A stretch of 28,939 nucleotides of DNA, taken from positions 1-28,939 of the forward strand of contig CATZYY010000015.1 in the NCBI GenBank assembly GCA_958426425.1, written 5' to 3'. Under the pieces are notes generated by a model. That model was given only the letters and a program-made list of their open reading frames with translations. It searched no databases and was not told the DNA's origin. Within the stretch, counting starts at the first letter, position 1, and every line of letters starts with the position of its first letter. A program made the position numbers and the translations under genes. Shown piece by piece: positions 1 through 7,660 of the stretch. This DNA is from an uncultured Oscillospiraceae bacterium. Lineage in GTDB: Bacteria > Bacillota > Clostridia > Oscillospirales > Oscillospiraceae.

Positions 1-1514
1 TGCGCTGGGTGCCCGAGTGGGGCAAGGAGCGCATGAAGGCCATGGTCCGGGAGCGTGCCGACTGGTGCATCTCCCGCCAGCGCCGGTGGGGTCTGCCCAT
101 CCCCGTGTTCTACTGCAAGGACTGCGGCAAGCCCATCGTCACCGACGAGACCATTGCCGCCATCTCCGCCCTGTTTGCCGCTGAGGGCTCCAACGCCTGG
201 TTTGCCAAGGAAGCCGCCGAGATCCTGCCCCAGGGCTTCACCTGCCCCCACTGCGGGTCCGCCGCCGGCTTCGAGAAGGAGGAGGACACCTTGGACGGCT
301 GGTTCGACTCCGGCTCCACCCACTTCGCCGCCATGAAGAAGGACCAGGGCTGGTGGCCTGCCACCATGTACCTGGAGGGCCTGGATCAGTATCGCGGCTG
401 GTTCCAGTCCGCCCTGCTGACCGCCGTGGGCGCCTTCGGCAAGGGCGCCCCCTTCAAGGAGTGCGTCACCCACGGCTGGACCGTGGACGGCGAGGGCAAG
501 GCCATGCACAAGTCCCTGGGCAACGGCATGGACCCCTATGAGATCATGGACAAGTACGGCGCCGACCTGCTGCGGCTCTGGGCCGCCAGCGCCGACTACC
601 ACGCCGACGTCCGCTGCTCCGACGCCATCTTTAAGCAGCTTTCCCAGAACTACCTGAAGTTCCGCAACACCGCCCGGTACTGCCTGGGCAACCTGGACGG
701 CTTCGATCCCGACAATCTGTGCGCCCCCGCCGAGATGGAGGAGCTGGACCGCTGGGCCGTCACCCGCCTGAACGCCCTGATCGAAAAGTGCTTCAAGGCC
801 TACGACGACTATGAGTTCCTGGTGGTCACCCACGCCGTCAACGACTTCTGCGTGGTGGAGATGTCCAACTTCTATCTGGACATCATCAAGGACCGGCTGT
901 ACTGCGAGGAGCGTGACGGCGCCAAGCGCCGCAGCGCCCAGACCGCCCTGTTCCTGATCCTGGACACCATGACCAAGATCATGGCCCCCATCCTGGTCTA
1001 CACCTGCGACGAGATCTGGCAGGCCATGGCCCACCGCTCCGGGGACGACGGCCGCAACGTGGTCTTCAACGACATGAACCAGCCCTTTGCCGACTACGCC
1101 CTGGACGACAAGGCCATGGCCAAGTGGGATACCGTCATCCGCCTGCGGGGCGATGTTAACGCCGTGCTGGAGACCGCCCGGGCCGAAAAGAAGATCGGCA
1201 AGGCTCTGGAGGCCTGCGTGACCCTTCACGCCGGCGACGACGAGTCCTCCGCCGCCCTGGTGGAGACCATGGGCCTCAATCTGGCGGAGCTGTTTATCGT
1301 GTCCCAGTGCGTGGTGTCGGGCGCCGCTCCCGCCGAGGGCTCCGTTACCGGCGCCGGTACCGCCTTTCCGGGACTCACCGTGGAGGTTTCCGAGGCTCAG
1401 GGCGCCAAGTGCGAGCGCTGCTGGATGCAGTCCCCCACCGTGGGTGCCGACGCCGATCACCCCACCCTGTGCGCCCGCTGTGCCGCCGTGGTCCGCAACC
1501 TGCCTCAGTTCTAA
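1..1514 (+). CDS. ileS: Isoleucyl-tRNA synthetase, C-terminal part (5' truncated by window)
   Basis: This enzyme charges tRNA-Ile with isoleucine in the cytoplasm. The reading frame is already open at base 3, so the gene starts upstream and only about 503 C-terminal residues are visible. Visible parts are the class I catalytic-core segment WCISRQRRWGLPIP, the WFDSGSTHF segment, the signature loop region, the anticodon-binding helical domain, and a C-terminal zinc finger with two Cys pairs (CERCW and CARC near the end). The KMSKS loop reads AMHKS followed by LGNG, so the first Lys and the Ser differ from the textbook motif while the second Lys-Ser is kept. A strong terminator follows 24 bases after the stop, so lspA is expressed separately. 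The identification is very secure. Confidence 0.97.
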   Translation, partial: RWVPEWGKERMKAMVRERADWCISRQRRWGLPIPVFYCKDCGKPIVTDETIAAISALFAAEGSNAWFAKEAAEILPQGFTCPHCGSAAGFEKEEDTLDGWFDSGSTHFAAMKKDQGWWPATMYLEGLDQYRGWFQSALLTAVGAFGKGAPFKECVTHGWTVDGEGKAMHKSLGNGMDPYEIMDKYGADLLRLWAASADYHADVRCSDAIFKQLSQNYLKFRNTARYCLGNLDGFDPDNLCAPAEMEELDRWAVTRLNALIEKCFKAYDDYEFLVVTHAVNDFCVVEMSNFYLDIIKDRLYCEERDGAKRRSAQTALFLILDTMTKIMAPILVYTCDEIWQAMAHRSGDDGRNVVFNDMNQPFADYALDDKAMAKWDTVIRLRGDVNAVLETARAEKKIGKALEACVTLHAGDDESSAALVETMGLNLAELFIVSQCVVSGAAPAEGSVTGAGTAFPGLTVEVSEAQGAKCERCWMQSPTVGADADHPTLCARCAAVVRNLPQF

Positions 1515-1538
1515 TTTCTGCACCATGTGTGTGAAAAA

Positions 1539-1577
1539 GCGCCGCCTGCGAAAAAATCCGCAGGCGGCGCCTTTTTT
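1539..1577 (+). terminator. Rho-independent terminator of ileS
   Basis: A perfect 12-bp GC-rich stem (1539-1550 with 1559-1570) with an A-rich 8-base loop is followed by a run of T residues (1572-1577). It lies just after the ileS stop codon. Confidence 0.95.
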
Positions 1578-1682
1578 GTTTAAACCCCATAGAACCGGAC
1601 GTTTTGAAGATGGTTAGCCTGAAACCGGCCGCAAGATGCCCAGCGTATTTCCAGCCGCAGGCCTCCCCGGCTTTCGCCGCTG

Positions 1683-1711
1683 TTGCATTTCCTGGGAAAA
1701 CCGTGTAAACT
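1683..1711 (+). promoter_or_regulatory. Probable sigma-A promoter of lspA-rluD
   Basis: A -35 TTGCAT (1683-1688) and -10 TAAACT (1706-1711) are separated by exactly 17 bases. They lie downstream of the ileS terminator and about 50 bases before the lspA start. The stretch 1578-1682 between terminator and promoter shows no gene or recognisable element. Confidence 0.7.
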
Positions 1712-1759
1712 GAGACCCAGTGAATACGCCGGGGCTCCGGGCCCCAAAAGGAGCTTTGC

Positions 1760-2266
1760 ATGCTGTACGCCTTGTTTTCCCTTGCCGCCCTGGCCCTGCT
1801 GGGCCTGGACCAGTGGGTGAAGCACTATGTCACCGTTACGATCCCTCTGGGGGACACCCAGCCCTTCTGGCCGGGGGTGGTGGAGCTGTGCACCGTCCAC
1901 AACTACGGTGCCGCCTGGTCCAGCTTCTCCGGACAGCGGTGGGTGCTGGTGGCGGTCACATCGGTGATCGTGCTGGCGGTGCTGGCACTGCTGATCCGCC
2001 GTGCGGTGCGCCACCCTTTGGGCCTTGCCGCCTGTTTCCTGATTATCGCCGGGGGCGTGGGCAACATCATCGACCGAGTGCGGCTGGGATATGTGGTGGA
2101 CATGTTCCATTTTGAGTTCTGGCCCAGCTACCCGGTGTTCAACGTGGCCGACATCTGCATCGTCTGCGGGGCGGTGCTGGGTGCGGTCTACTACCTGTGG
2201 CTCTATGAAAAACACGACAGAAGGGGGCCCCGGCATGGAAACACGGACGCTGATTCCCTCCAGTGA
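1760..2266 (+). CDS. lspA: Lipoprotein signal peptidase (signal peptidase II)
   Basis: This integral membrane aspartyl protease removes signal peptides from prolipoproteins after lipidation. The protein has 168 residues, normal for the family. It has four hydrophobic segments (about 3-20, 60-80, 88-103 and 128-149). The two catalytic Asp residues lie in YVVDMF (D114) and FNVADI (D131), the usual spacing. The conserved Asn of VHNYGAAWS is present near residue 48. The start ATG has AAAAGGAG nine bases upstream. The 3' end overlaps the next gene by 32 bases in another frame, so the two are cotranscribed and probably translationally coupled. The lspA-rluD pairing is common in Firmicutes. Confidence 0.96.
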   Translation: MLYALFSLAALALLGLDQWVKHYVTVTIPLGDTQPFWPGVVELCTVHNYGAAWSSFSGQRWVLVAVTSVIVLAVLALLIRRAVRHPLGLAACFLIIAGGVGNIIDRVRLGYVVDMFHFEFWPSYPVFNVADICIVCGAVLGAVYYLWLYEKHDRRGPRHGNTDADSLQ

Positions 2267-3152
2267 GGATGCCGGCAAGCGGCTGGACGCGTATCTGGCC
2301 GAGGCCCTGCCGGAGCTGACCCGCTCCGCCGCCGCAAGGCTCTGTCAGGAGGGCTGCGTGACCCTTGGGGGCAAGTCCCTGGGAAAAAACGCCCGGCTCT
2401 GCGGCGGGGAGGTAGTCGCTGTGACGCTGCCGGACCCGGAGCCTATGGAAGCCGTAGCCCAGGACATCCCCCTGGACGTGGTGTATGAGGACGACGACGT
2501 AATCGTGGTCAACAAGCCCAAGGGGCTGGTGGTCCACCCGGCTCCAGGCCACCCGGACGGCACCCTGGTCAATGCCCTGCTCCACCACTGCGGGGACAGC
2601 CTTTCCGGCGTAGGTGGCGCCCTGCGGCCCGGCATTGTCCACCGCATTGACCGGGACACCTCCGGCCTCATCATTGCCGCCAAGAACGACTTCGCCCACC
2701 AAAAGCTCTCCGCCCAGCTCCAGGATCACACGCTCTCCCGGATTTACCGCTGCATTGTGGTGGGCAATCTCCGGGAGGATACCGGCACTGTGGACGCCCC
2801 CATTGGCCGCCACCCGGTGGACCGGAAGAAGATGGTGGTGGCGGCAAACGGCCGCCCGGCCGTGACCCACTGGACGGTGCTGGAGCGATTCCCCGGCTTC
2901 ACCTATGTGGAATGCCGGCTGGAGACCGGACGCACCCATCAGATCCGCGTCCACATGGCTCATATGGGTCACCCCATTCTGGGGGACACGGTATACGGCG
3001 CCAAAAAGGCCGTTCCCGGCCTTCAGGGCCAGTGTCTCCACGCCGTAGGCCTGCGGTTTCTTCACCCCCGTACCGGGGAGATGGTGGAACTCCACTGCGA
3101 TCTGCCGGAGGAATTTCAGGCTCAGCTGCGGAAGCTGGCGGGCCGGAGCTAA
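2235..3152 (+). CDS. RluD-type 23S rRNA/tRNA pseudouridine synthase with S4 domain
   Basis: This enzyme isomerises uridine to pseudouridine in structured RNA. The protein has 305 residues: an N-terminal S4 RNA-binding domain (about 13-65), then the RluA/RluC/RluD catalytic domain. The catalytic motif HRIDRDTSG is at 136-144 with the nucleophilic Asp at D139. Later conserved segments include NKPKGLVVHP (93-102) and the tract ETGRTHQIRVH. I chose ATG 2235, inside the lspA tail, because it has a G-rich Shine-Dalgarno-like stretch upstream and gives the normal N-terminus; the longer open frame upstream is only the lspA shadow. It is probably the RluD/YlyB-type enzyme that travels with lspA, but the exact RNA target cannot be read from sequence. 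Confidence 0.93.
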   Translation: METRTLIPSSEDAGKRLDAYLAEALPELTRSAAARLCQEGCVTLGGKSLGKNARLCGGEVVAVTLPDPEPMEAVAQDIPLDVVYEDDDVIVVNKPKGLVVHPAPGHPDGTLVNALLHHCGDSLSGVGGALRPGIVHRIDRDTSGLIIAAKNDFAHQKLSAQLQDHTLSRIYRCIVVGNLREDTGTVDAPIGRHPVDRKKMVVAANGRPAVTHWTVLERFPGFTYVECRLETGRTHQIRVHMAHMGHPILGDTVYGAKKAVPGLQGQCLHAVGLRFLHPRTGEMVELHCDLPEEFQAQLRKLAGRS

Positions 3153-3182
3153 CGCCCCCCTTCCCTGCCGCTGCCTTTTCAT

Positions 3183-3228
3183 AAAAAACAGAGGCCGCCC
3201 GGCTGGGCGGCCTCTGTTTTTTGTTTTT
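3183..3228. terminator. Bidirectional terminator between convergent rluD-type and SLH genes
   Basis: A long GC stem (about 3189-3200 with 3205-3216, loop GGCT) is flanked by A-run on the left and T-run on the right. It can therefore end the rightward lspA-rluD transcript and the leftward SLH transcript. Confidence 0.93.
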
Positions 3229-3242
3229 AGGAATCTCCCGTC

Positions 3243-4340
3243 TTATGCGGCAGGAGTGGTCTCCGCCTCACCGACGACGGTGGAAGCCTGATAGTTGGCA
3301 GCGCGATACAGGAAGGTCACGATCTGGCCCCGGGTGCACACAGTGTCGGGAGAGAAGGTGGTGCCGTCGCCGGTACCCTTGGTGATACCCCGGTCCACAG
3401 CCCAGTTCACTGCGGCGGCGTAGCTGGCGTCAGCGGCCACGTCGGTGAAGCTGGCAGCAGCGGCATCCGCCGGAGAGCCGGCGTCAATCCACATGAAGCG
3501 CACCGCCTGGGCACGGGTGCAGGCCGTGTTGGGGGCGAAGGTCTCGTCAATCATGCCCAATTCATAGGCCCACAGGGCAGCGCCATAATAGTAGGCGGTC
3601 TCGCTGACATCCTCGCCGAAGGGGTTCTCGGTGACAGTGGAGGCGGGAGAGCCCTCAGCGCGCCACAGGAAGGTCAGGATGTTGGCCTCGGTGCAGTCCT
3701 CACCGGGAACGAAAGTAGTCTCGGTACGGCCGGTGGTAATGCCCTTCTCCACGGCCCACAGGATGCCCTCATAGTAAGCAGAGGTCTCTGCCACATCGGT
3801 GAAGGGGTTCACTACGGCAGGTGTCTCCTCCGCAGGTTCCTCCTCAGCGGGGGTTTCCTCGGCGGGCTCCTCAGCGGGGGCCTCATCTTCGGCAGCGGGC
3901 AGAGCGTTGTAGGTGGCGCCCTCGGCCACTACGACAGCCTCCTCTGCGTCGCTGACCAGCTTGCCGGTCTTGGCAGCGGAGTTGTCCACGATGGTCAGGG
4001 TGTAGCCAGCCTGAACCTCAAACACAGGGCAGCCGGCGGCGGCAGTCAGGGCGAAGCCGTTGAGGTCGATGGTGACGTTCTTGGCGCTGACGGTCATAGC
4101 CTCGGGGAACATGCCATTGTAGTCGCTGGAACCCAGGACCACGGCGGCGGTCAGCGTCACATCGGTGTCCAGACGGGCGGTAACAGAGTCAGCCTCCGTC
4201 TCGGACATAATGGCACCCAGAAGCTGCTCATACGTCTCGTCGCCCACCACGATCTTCTGCCCCTCGGCAGCAGAGGCAGGCAGCGTCAGTCCCAGGCACA
4301 GAGCCAGGACCAGCAGCAAAGACATCCACTTTTTCTTCAT
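3243..4340 (-). CDS. Secreted S-layer homology (SLH) domain protein
   Basis: This is a 365-residue exported protein of unknown specific role, probably held to the cell wall. A signal peptide covers residues 1-24 (KKK, hydrophobic core, then PASAA). Residues 26-150 form a short beta-rich region with the segment NVTIDLNGFALT, reminiscent of beta-helix proteins. A repetitive acidic Pro/Glu/Ala linker covers about 152-176. Three SLH repeats follow at about 178-230, 239-289 and 297-348, each with an F-T/G-D-V start and a later CT(R/E)-type segment. SLH triplets usually bind secondary wall polymers. The start ATG is preceded by AAAGGAG. It is transcribed alone and leftward, convergent with the rluD-type gene and divergent from mnmE. 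Confidence 0.9.
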   Translation of the reverse strand: MKKKWMSLLLVLALCLGLTLPASAAEGQKIVVGDETYEQLLGAIMSETEADSVTARLDTDVTLTAAVVLGSSDYNGMFPEAMTVSAKNVTIDLNGFALTAAAGCPVFEVQAGYTLTIVDNSAAKTGKLVSDAEEAVVVAEGATYNALPAAEDEAPAEEPAEETPAEEEPAEETPAVVNPFTDVAETSAYYEGILWAVEKGITTGRTETTFVPGEDCTEANILTFLWRAEGSPASTVTENPFGEDVSETAYYYGAALWAYELGMIDETFAPNTACTRAQAVRFMWIDAGSPADAAAASFTDVAADASYAAAVNWAVDRGITKGTGDGTTFSPDTVCTRGQIVTFLYRAANYQASTVVGEAETTPAA

Positions 4341-4379
4341 ACACAGTCTCCTTTACGCAAGATATTTATTGGACCCCCC

Positions 4380-4400
4380 CGGAAAAAACCTTTTTCCGGA
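4380..4400. repeat. Hairpin in the SLH-gene leader
   Basis: This perfect inverted repeat has 9-bp arms (CCGGAAAAA / TTTTTCCGG) and a 3-base loop, about 40 bases upstream of the SLH start codon. On the SLH-sense strand it is followed by G residues, not U residues, so it does not look like a terminator. A leader regulatory role is only a guess. Confidence 0.6.
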
Positions 4401-4433
4401 AGCAATCTCCCTTTTGCGCGGTCTCCGCCGGTC

Positions 4434-4462
4434 TTGCAAACCTGTATTGAGAACAGTATAAT
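4434..4462 (+). promoter_or_regulatory. Near-consensus rightward promoter upstream of mnmE
   Basis: TTGCAA (4434-4439), a 17-base spacer and a perfect TATAAT (4457-4462). The predicted start near 4469 gives an mnmE leader of about 230 bases. Confidence 0.75.
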
Positions 4463-4550
4463 GGCACCAGCCTTGCCCCATGGACGCCGTATTCCAGCAA
4501 GGCATGTCCCATTGCCCAAAGAAGCGTCTGATTTTCTCTGATTTAGGTTT

Positions 4551-4578
4551 ATTTTACTCTCTTTTATGAGAAAGGCAA
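4551..4578 (-). promoter_or_regulatory. Leftward promoter for the SLH gene
   Basis: On the minus strand, TTGCCT (4573-4578) and TAAAAT (4551-4556) are separated by 16 bases. This would give the SLH gene a leader of about 200 bases that runs over the rightward promoter at 4434-4462. Confidence 0.55.
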
Positions 4579-4697
4579 GTTATATTTTTCTTCTGTTTTT
4601 ATAACGTCTTGTGCCGGAATACAAATTTGGCTTTTCTTTTGACTAAACACGGGGTGTGTTTTGCCTTTTGAATTCAAATTCCCAAGGAGTTGATTGC

Positions 4698-6074
4698 ATG
4701 GATGTAATCGCTGCCATCGCCACCGGGTCCCTTCCCACCGCCATCGGCATTGTCAGAGTATCGGGAGAGGGCTGCTTTGACCTGTGTCAGGCTGTGTTTG
4801 AGCCGGAGAGCGGGCAGTCTTTTGCCGTTTTGGAGCCACGAAAGATGATCTACGGCCGGATGCTGGACAGCCGGGGCCGCACCGTGGACCGCGGGCTCGC
4901 CGTCCGGTTTCCCGGCCCGGGCAGCTACACCGGAGAGGACTGCGCCGAATTCCACTGCCACGGCTCCCCGGTGGTGCTGCGGGAGGTTCTCTCCGCCCTC
5001 TTTGCCGCCGGAGCCCGGCAGGCCGGGCCGGGAGAGTTCACCAAGCGGGCCTTTTTGAACGGGCGCCTGGACCTGACCGAGGCGGAGGCGGTAGTGGACC
5101 TGATCGAGTCCGAAACCGCCGCTGCCGCCCGCAACGCTGCCGCCCAGCTGGGCGGCAGCCTCCGGCGGGACTTCGACGCTGTCTATAACCGGCTGCTGGA
5201 CATGACCAGCCAGTTTTACGCCGTGGTGGACTATCCCGACGAGGACATTGAGGACCTGGGGCCACAGGACTTGGCGGCCTCCCTGCGGGCGTGCGCCGGG
5301 GATCTGGACCGGCTGCTGGCCACCTGGGACCGGGGCCGGGTGCTCAAGTCCGGCGTCCGCACCGCCATTCTGGGCCGGCCCAACGCCGGTAAGAGCTCCC
5401 TGCTCAACGCCCTGGCGGGGTATGAGCGGGCCATCGTCACCGACATCCCCGGCACCACCCGGGACACGGTGGAGGAGTCCGTCCTCTGCGGCGCCGTCCG
5501 GCTGCGGCTGATCGACACTGCCGGTATCCGAAATACCGCCGACGCCGTGGAGCAGCTGGGGGTGGAGCGGTCCCGGCAGGCCGCCCAGAGCGCCGACCTG
5601 GTCTTGGCGGTGGTGGACGCTGCCGCCGGTTTTACGGAGGAGGACCGGGAAATCCTGCGTCTGGCGGCCCGCTGTCCCCACTGGATTCTGGTGCTGAACA
5701 AGGACGATCTGGTGCCCGGCCATGCCCAGGCCGTTTCCATTCCTGCGGACCTGCCCCGGCCCGCCGCCGCGGTGTGGGTCAGTGCCCTCAACGGCACAGG
5801 GCTGGAGGATCTGGCGGACGCCGTGGCGGCGCTGTTTCCGGAAGGGGATGTACCGGATGGGTCCGTTCTCACCAACGCGCGCCAGCAGGAATCCACCCTC
5901 CGGGCCCGGCGGGCCATCTCCCGGGCGGCGGAGGCACTGGAATCCGGCATGACGCCGGACGTCGTCCTGACCGACGCCGAGGAGGCCCTGTCCGCCCTGG
6001 GAGAGCTGACCGGCCGCACCGCCGGAGAGGAAATCGTCTCCCGGATCTTCCAGCGGTTTTGTGTGGGCAAGTAA
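4698..6074 (+). CDS. mnmE: tRNA uridine-5-carboxymethylaminomethyl modification GTPase
   Basis: With MnmG, this enzyme modifies the wobble uridine U34 of several tRNAs. The protein has 458 residues, the normal length. The N-terminal folate-binding domain (1-120) is followed by a helical region interrupted by a G domain: P-loop GRPNAGKS (226-233), TTRDT (253-257), DTAG (273-276) and NKDD (334-337). The C-terminus ends FCVGK, carrying the conserved terminal Cys. I chose ATG 4698, with AAGGAG eight bases upstream, over an upstream in-frame ATG at 4656 that lacks a good ribosome-binding site. In many Firmicutes mnmE sits beside mnmG, rsmG and noc; here its next neighbours are DUF1836 and degV, with a Noc-like gene about 4 kb downstream. 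Confidence 0.97.
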   Translation: MDVIAAIATGSLPTAIGIVRVSGEGCFDLCQAVFEPESGQSFAVLEPRKMIYGRMLDSRGRTVDRGLAVRFPGPGSYTGEDCAEFHCHGSPVVLREVLSALFAAGARQAGPGEFTKRAFLNGRLDLTEAEAVVDLIESETAAAARNAAAQLGGSLRRDFDAVYNRLLDMTSQFYAVVDYPDEDIEDLGPQDLAASLRACAGDLDRLLATWDRGRVLKSGVRTAILGRPNAGKSSLLNALAGYERAIVTDIPGTTRDTVEESVLCGAVRLRLIDTAGIRNTADAVEQLGVERSRQAAQSADLVLAVVDAAAGFTEEDREILRLAARCPHWILVLNKDDLVPGHAQAVSIPADLPRPAAAVWVSALNGTGLEDLADAVAALFPEGDVPDGSVLTNARQQESTLRARRAISRAAEALESGMTPDVVLTDAEEALSALGELTGRTAGEEIVSRIFQRFCVGK

Positions 6075-6118
6075 TGCCTGGATTTGTATAAAATAGTTCT
6101 CAACTTTTCAGAACGCAG

Positions 6119-6147
6119 TTTACAAAATCATATCATTGTGTTATACT
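6119..6147 (+). promoter_or_regulatory. Sigma-A promoter of the DUF1836-degV genes
   Basis: TTTACA (6119-6124), a 17-base spacer and TATACT (6142-6147). It lies in the gap after mnmE, about 60 bases before the next start codon. Confidence 0.8.
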
Positions 6148-6164
6148 TGCCGTGTATGAAAACC

Positions 6165-6183
6165 GGCGGCATTTTCTGCCGCC
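6165..6183 (+). promoter_or_regulatory. Leader hairpin before DUF1836 gene
   Basis: A perfect 7-bp GC stem (6165-6171 with 6177-6183) with a 5-base T-rich loop lies between the predicted transcript start and the AAAGGAG ribosome-binding site at 6191. There is no T-run directly after it, so it is not a classic terminator. Function unknown. Confidence 0.45.
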
Positions 6184-6206
6184 CACCGGCAAAGGAGTGT
6201 GGACAT

Positions 6207-6776
6207 ATGTATGATCTGACCGTCCTGCGGGAGCGGCTGCGGACACAGAGCCCCGTACCCTGGGAGCAGCTGCCGGACTTCTCCCTGTATATGGACCAGG
6301 TGCTCAGCTATATGGACCGGCAGGTAATCCGCTTCGACGAGGACGACGGGCTCACCGCCGCCATGGTCAACAATTACACCAAAAGCGGCCTGGTTCCCCG
6401 GGCCGAGGGAAAGAAATACAGCCGGGACCACCTGGCCTATCTCACCGCCATCTGTGTTTTGAAGCGGGTCATGTCCACCCGGGACATGGACCTTCTCATC
6501 AAGGAGGAGCTCCAAGGGGACCGGCCTGTGGCCGACGGCTACGCCGCCTTCTGCGCCAGCCTGGACAAGGCCCTGAACATCGCCGCCGATGAGATGGAGG
6601 ACCGGACCGGAGATGATGAGCTGGCTGACGCCGCCATCCACTTTGCCCTGATGAGCTATGCCGCCGGCGTGGCCAGCAGCCGGTATGTGACGCTGCTGCG
6701 CCAGCGGAAGGAGGCCGCCCAGGAGGGCAGCAAGGCCGTCCGGGCCAAATCCAAAAAGGAGAAGGAGAGGGATTGA
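6207..6776 (+). CDS. DUF1836 family protein
   Basis: This is a 189-residue cytoplasmic protein of the DUF1836 family, whose members have a helical, MerR/HTH-like N-terminal part and no established function. Visible features are the conserved core around NYTKSGLVP and the segment KKYSRDHLAYL, then helical regions, and a very basic C-terminal tail (KSKKEKERD). The start ATG has AAAGGAG nine bases upstream; in-frame starts further up would overlap the promoter. The degV gene begins three bases after its stop, so the two are cotranscribed. DUF1836 next to degV hints at a role in regulation linked to fatty-acid metabolism, but that is inference from neighbourhood only. Confidence 0.85.
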   Translation: MYDLTVLRERLRTQSPVPWEQLPDFSLYMDQVLSYMDRQVIRFDEDDGLTAAMVNNYTKSGLVPRAEGKKYSRDHLAYLTAICVLKRVMSTRDMDLLIKEELQGDRPVADGYAAFCASLDKALNIAADEMEDRTGDDELADAAIHFALMSYAAGVASSRYVTLLRQRKEAAQEGSKAVRAKSKKEKERD

Positions 6777-6779
6777 GCC

Positions 6780-7652
6780 ATGGCTGATTACGTCATCATG
6801 ACCGACAGCTGCTGCGACATGACCGCCGCTTTGGCGGAGGAGCTGGAGCTGATCGTGCTGCCGCTGAGCCTCCACATGGGTGAGGACGTGTACCGCAACT
6901 GGCTGGACGGCCGGGAGATCGGCTTCCAGGATTTCTACGCCAGAATTCGCGGCGGTCAGCTTGCCACTACCTCCGCCGTCAGCGTTGGGGAGTTCACCGC
7001 TGAAATGCGCAAGGTCCTCTCTGCGGGAAAGGACATTCTCTGCATCAACTTCTCCTCTGCCCTGTCGGCCACCTACCAGTCCGCATCCATTGCCGCCCAG
7101 GACTTGGCGGAGGAATTCTCGGACCGGAAGATCCTGGTGGTGGATTCCCTGTGCGCCTCATTGGGCCAGGGACTGCTGGTGTATCTGTGCGCCATGGAGC
7201 GGCGCAAGGGCCGCACCCTGGAGGAGGTCCACGCCTTTGCCGAGGAGACCAAGGGAAAGGTATGCCACTGGTTTACTGTGGACGATCTCAACCACCTGAA
7301 ACGGGGCGGTCGAGTCAGCGCCGCCACCGCTTTCTTCGGCACCATGCTGTCCATCAAGCCGGTGATGCATGTGGACGATCTGGGCCGTCTGATTCCCGTC
7401 AGCAAGTCCCGGGGCCGCAAGGCCTCTCTGCTGGCCCTGGTGGACCGGATGGAACAGACCGCCGCGGACCCTGCCCATCAGACCGTGTTCATCAGCCACG
7501 GCGACTGCGAAGCCGACGCCCGGTTTGTGGCGGATGAGATCACCCGCCGCTTCGGCACCAAGGACATCCGCATCAACTATGTGGGGCCCGTCATCGGCAA
7601 CCACTCCGGTCCCGGCACCTTAGCCCTGTTCTTCCTGGGCACTCCCCGCTGA
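6780..7652 (+). CDS. DegV family fatty-acid-binding protein
   Basis: DegV/FakB proteins bind a fatty acid and present it to the kinase FakA for phosphorylation, feeding exogenous fatty acids into phospholipid synthesis. The protein has 290 residues. The N-terminal motif is MTDSCCDM (normally TDS..D), followed by TTSAVSVGEF (the TS.P-like loop, with Ala-Val replacing the usual Gln/Pro), FSSALSATYQSA, the conserved LKRGGRVS segment and the C-terminal HSGPGTLALFF, whose His-X-Gly-Pro-Gly is typical. All family hallmarks are present. The ribosome-binding site AAGGAGAGG lies in the end of the DUF1836 gene. No fakA-like gene is in the window, so it may be one of several paralogues. The specific lipid cannot be told from sequence. 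Confidence 0.94.
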   Translation: MADYVIMTDSCCDMTAALAEELELIVLPLSLHMGEDVYRNWLDGREIGFQDFYARIRGGQLATTSAVSVGEFTAEMRKVLSAGKDILCINFSSALSATYQSASIAAQDLAEEFSDRKILVVDSLCASLGQGLLVYLCAMERRKGRTLEEVHAFAEETKGKVCHWFTVDDLNHLKRGGRVSAATAFFGTMLSIKPVMHVDDLGRLIPVSKSRGRKASLLALVDRMEQTAADPAHQTVFISHGDCEADARFVADEITRRFGTKDIRINYVGPVIGNHSGPGTLALFFLGTPR

Positions 7653-7660
7653 TCTTACCC

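Larger units (their letters stand above)
4341..4697. other. AT-rich divergent intergenic region (SLH gene / mnmE)
   Basis: This 357-base region is much more AT-rich than its surroundings. It holds one convincing rightward promoter and one leftward promoter that face each other, a hairpin in the SLH leader, a 12-bp palindrome at 4667-4678 just before the mnmE ribosome-binding site, and a small 6-bp stem at 4645-4661. A 29-codon open frame at 4480-4569 has no Shine-Dalgarno sequence and is not called as a gene. Confidence 0.7.

Noticed and set aside
4337..4519. 60-codon minus-strand frame overlapping the SLH start
   Set aside because: Lies in the SLH leader, overlaps the SLH start codon region and has no supporting ribosome-binding site.
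4480..4569. 29-codon open frame after the rightward promoter
   Set aside because: No Shine-Dalgarno sequence, no recognisable peptide features; more likely part of the mnmE leader.
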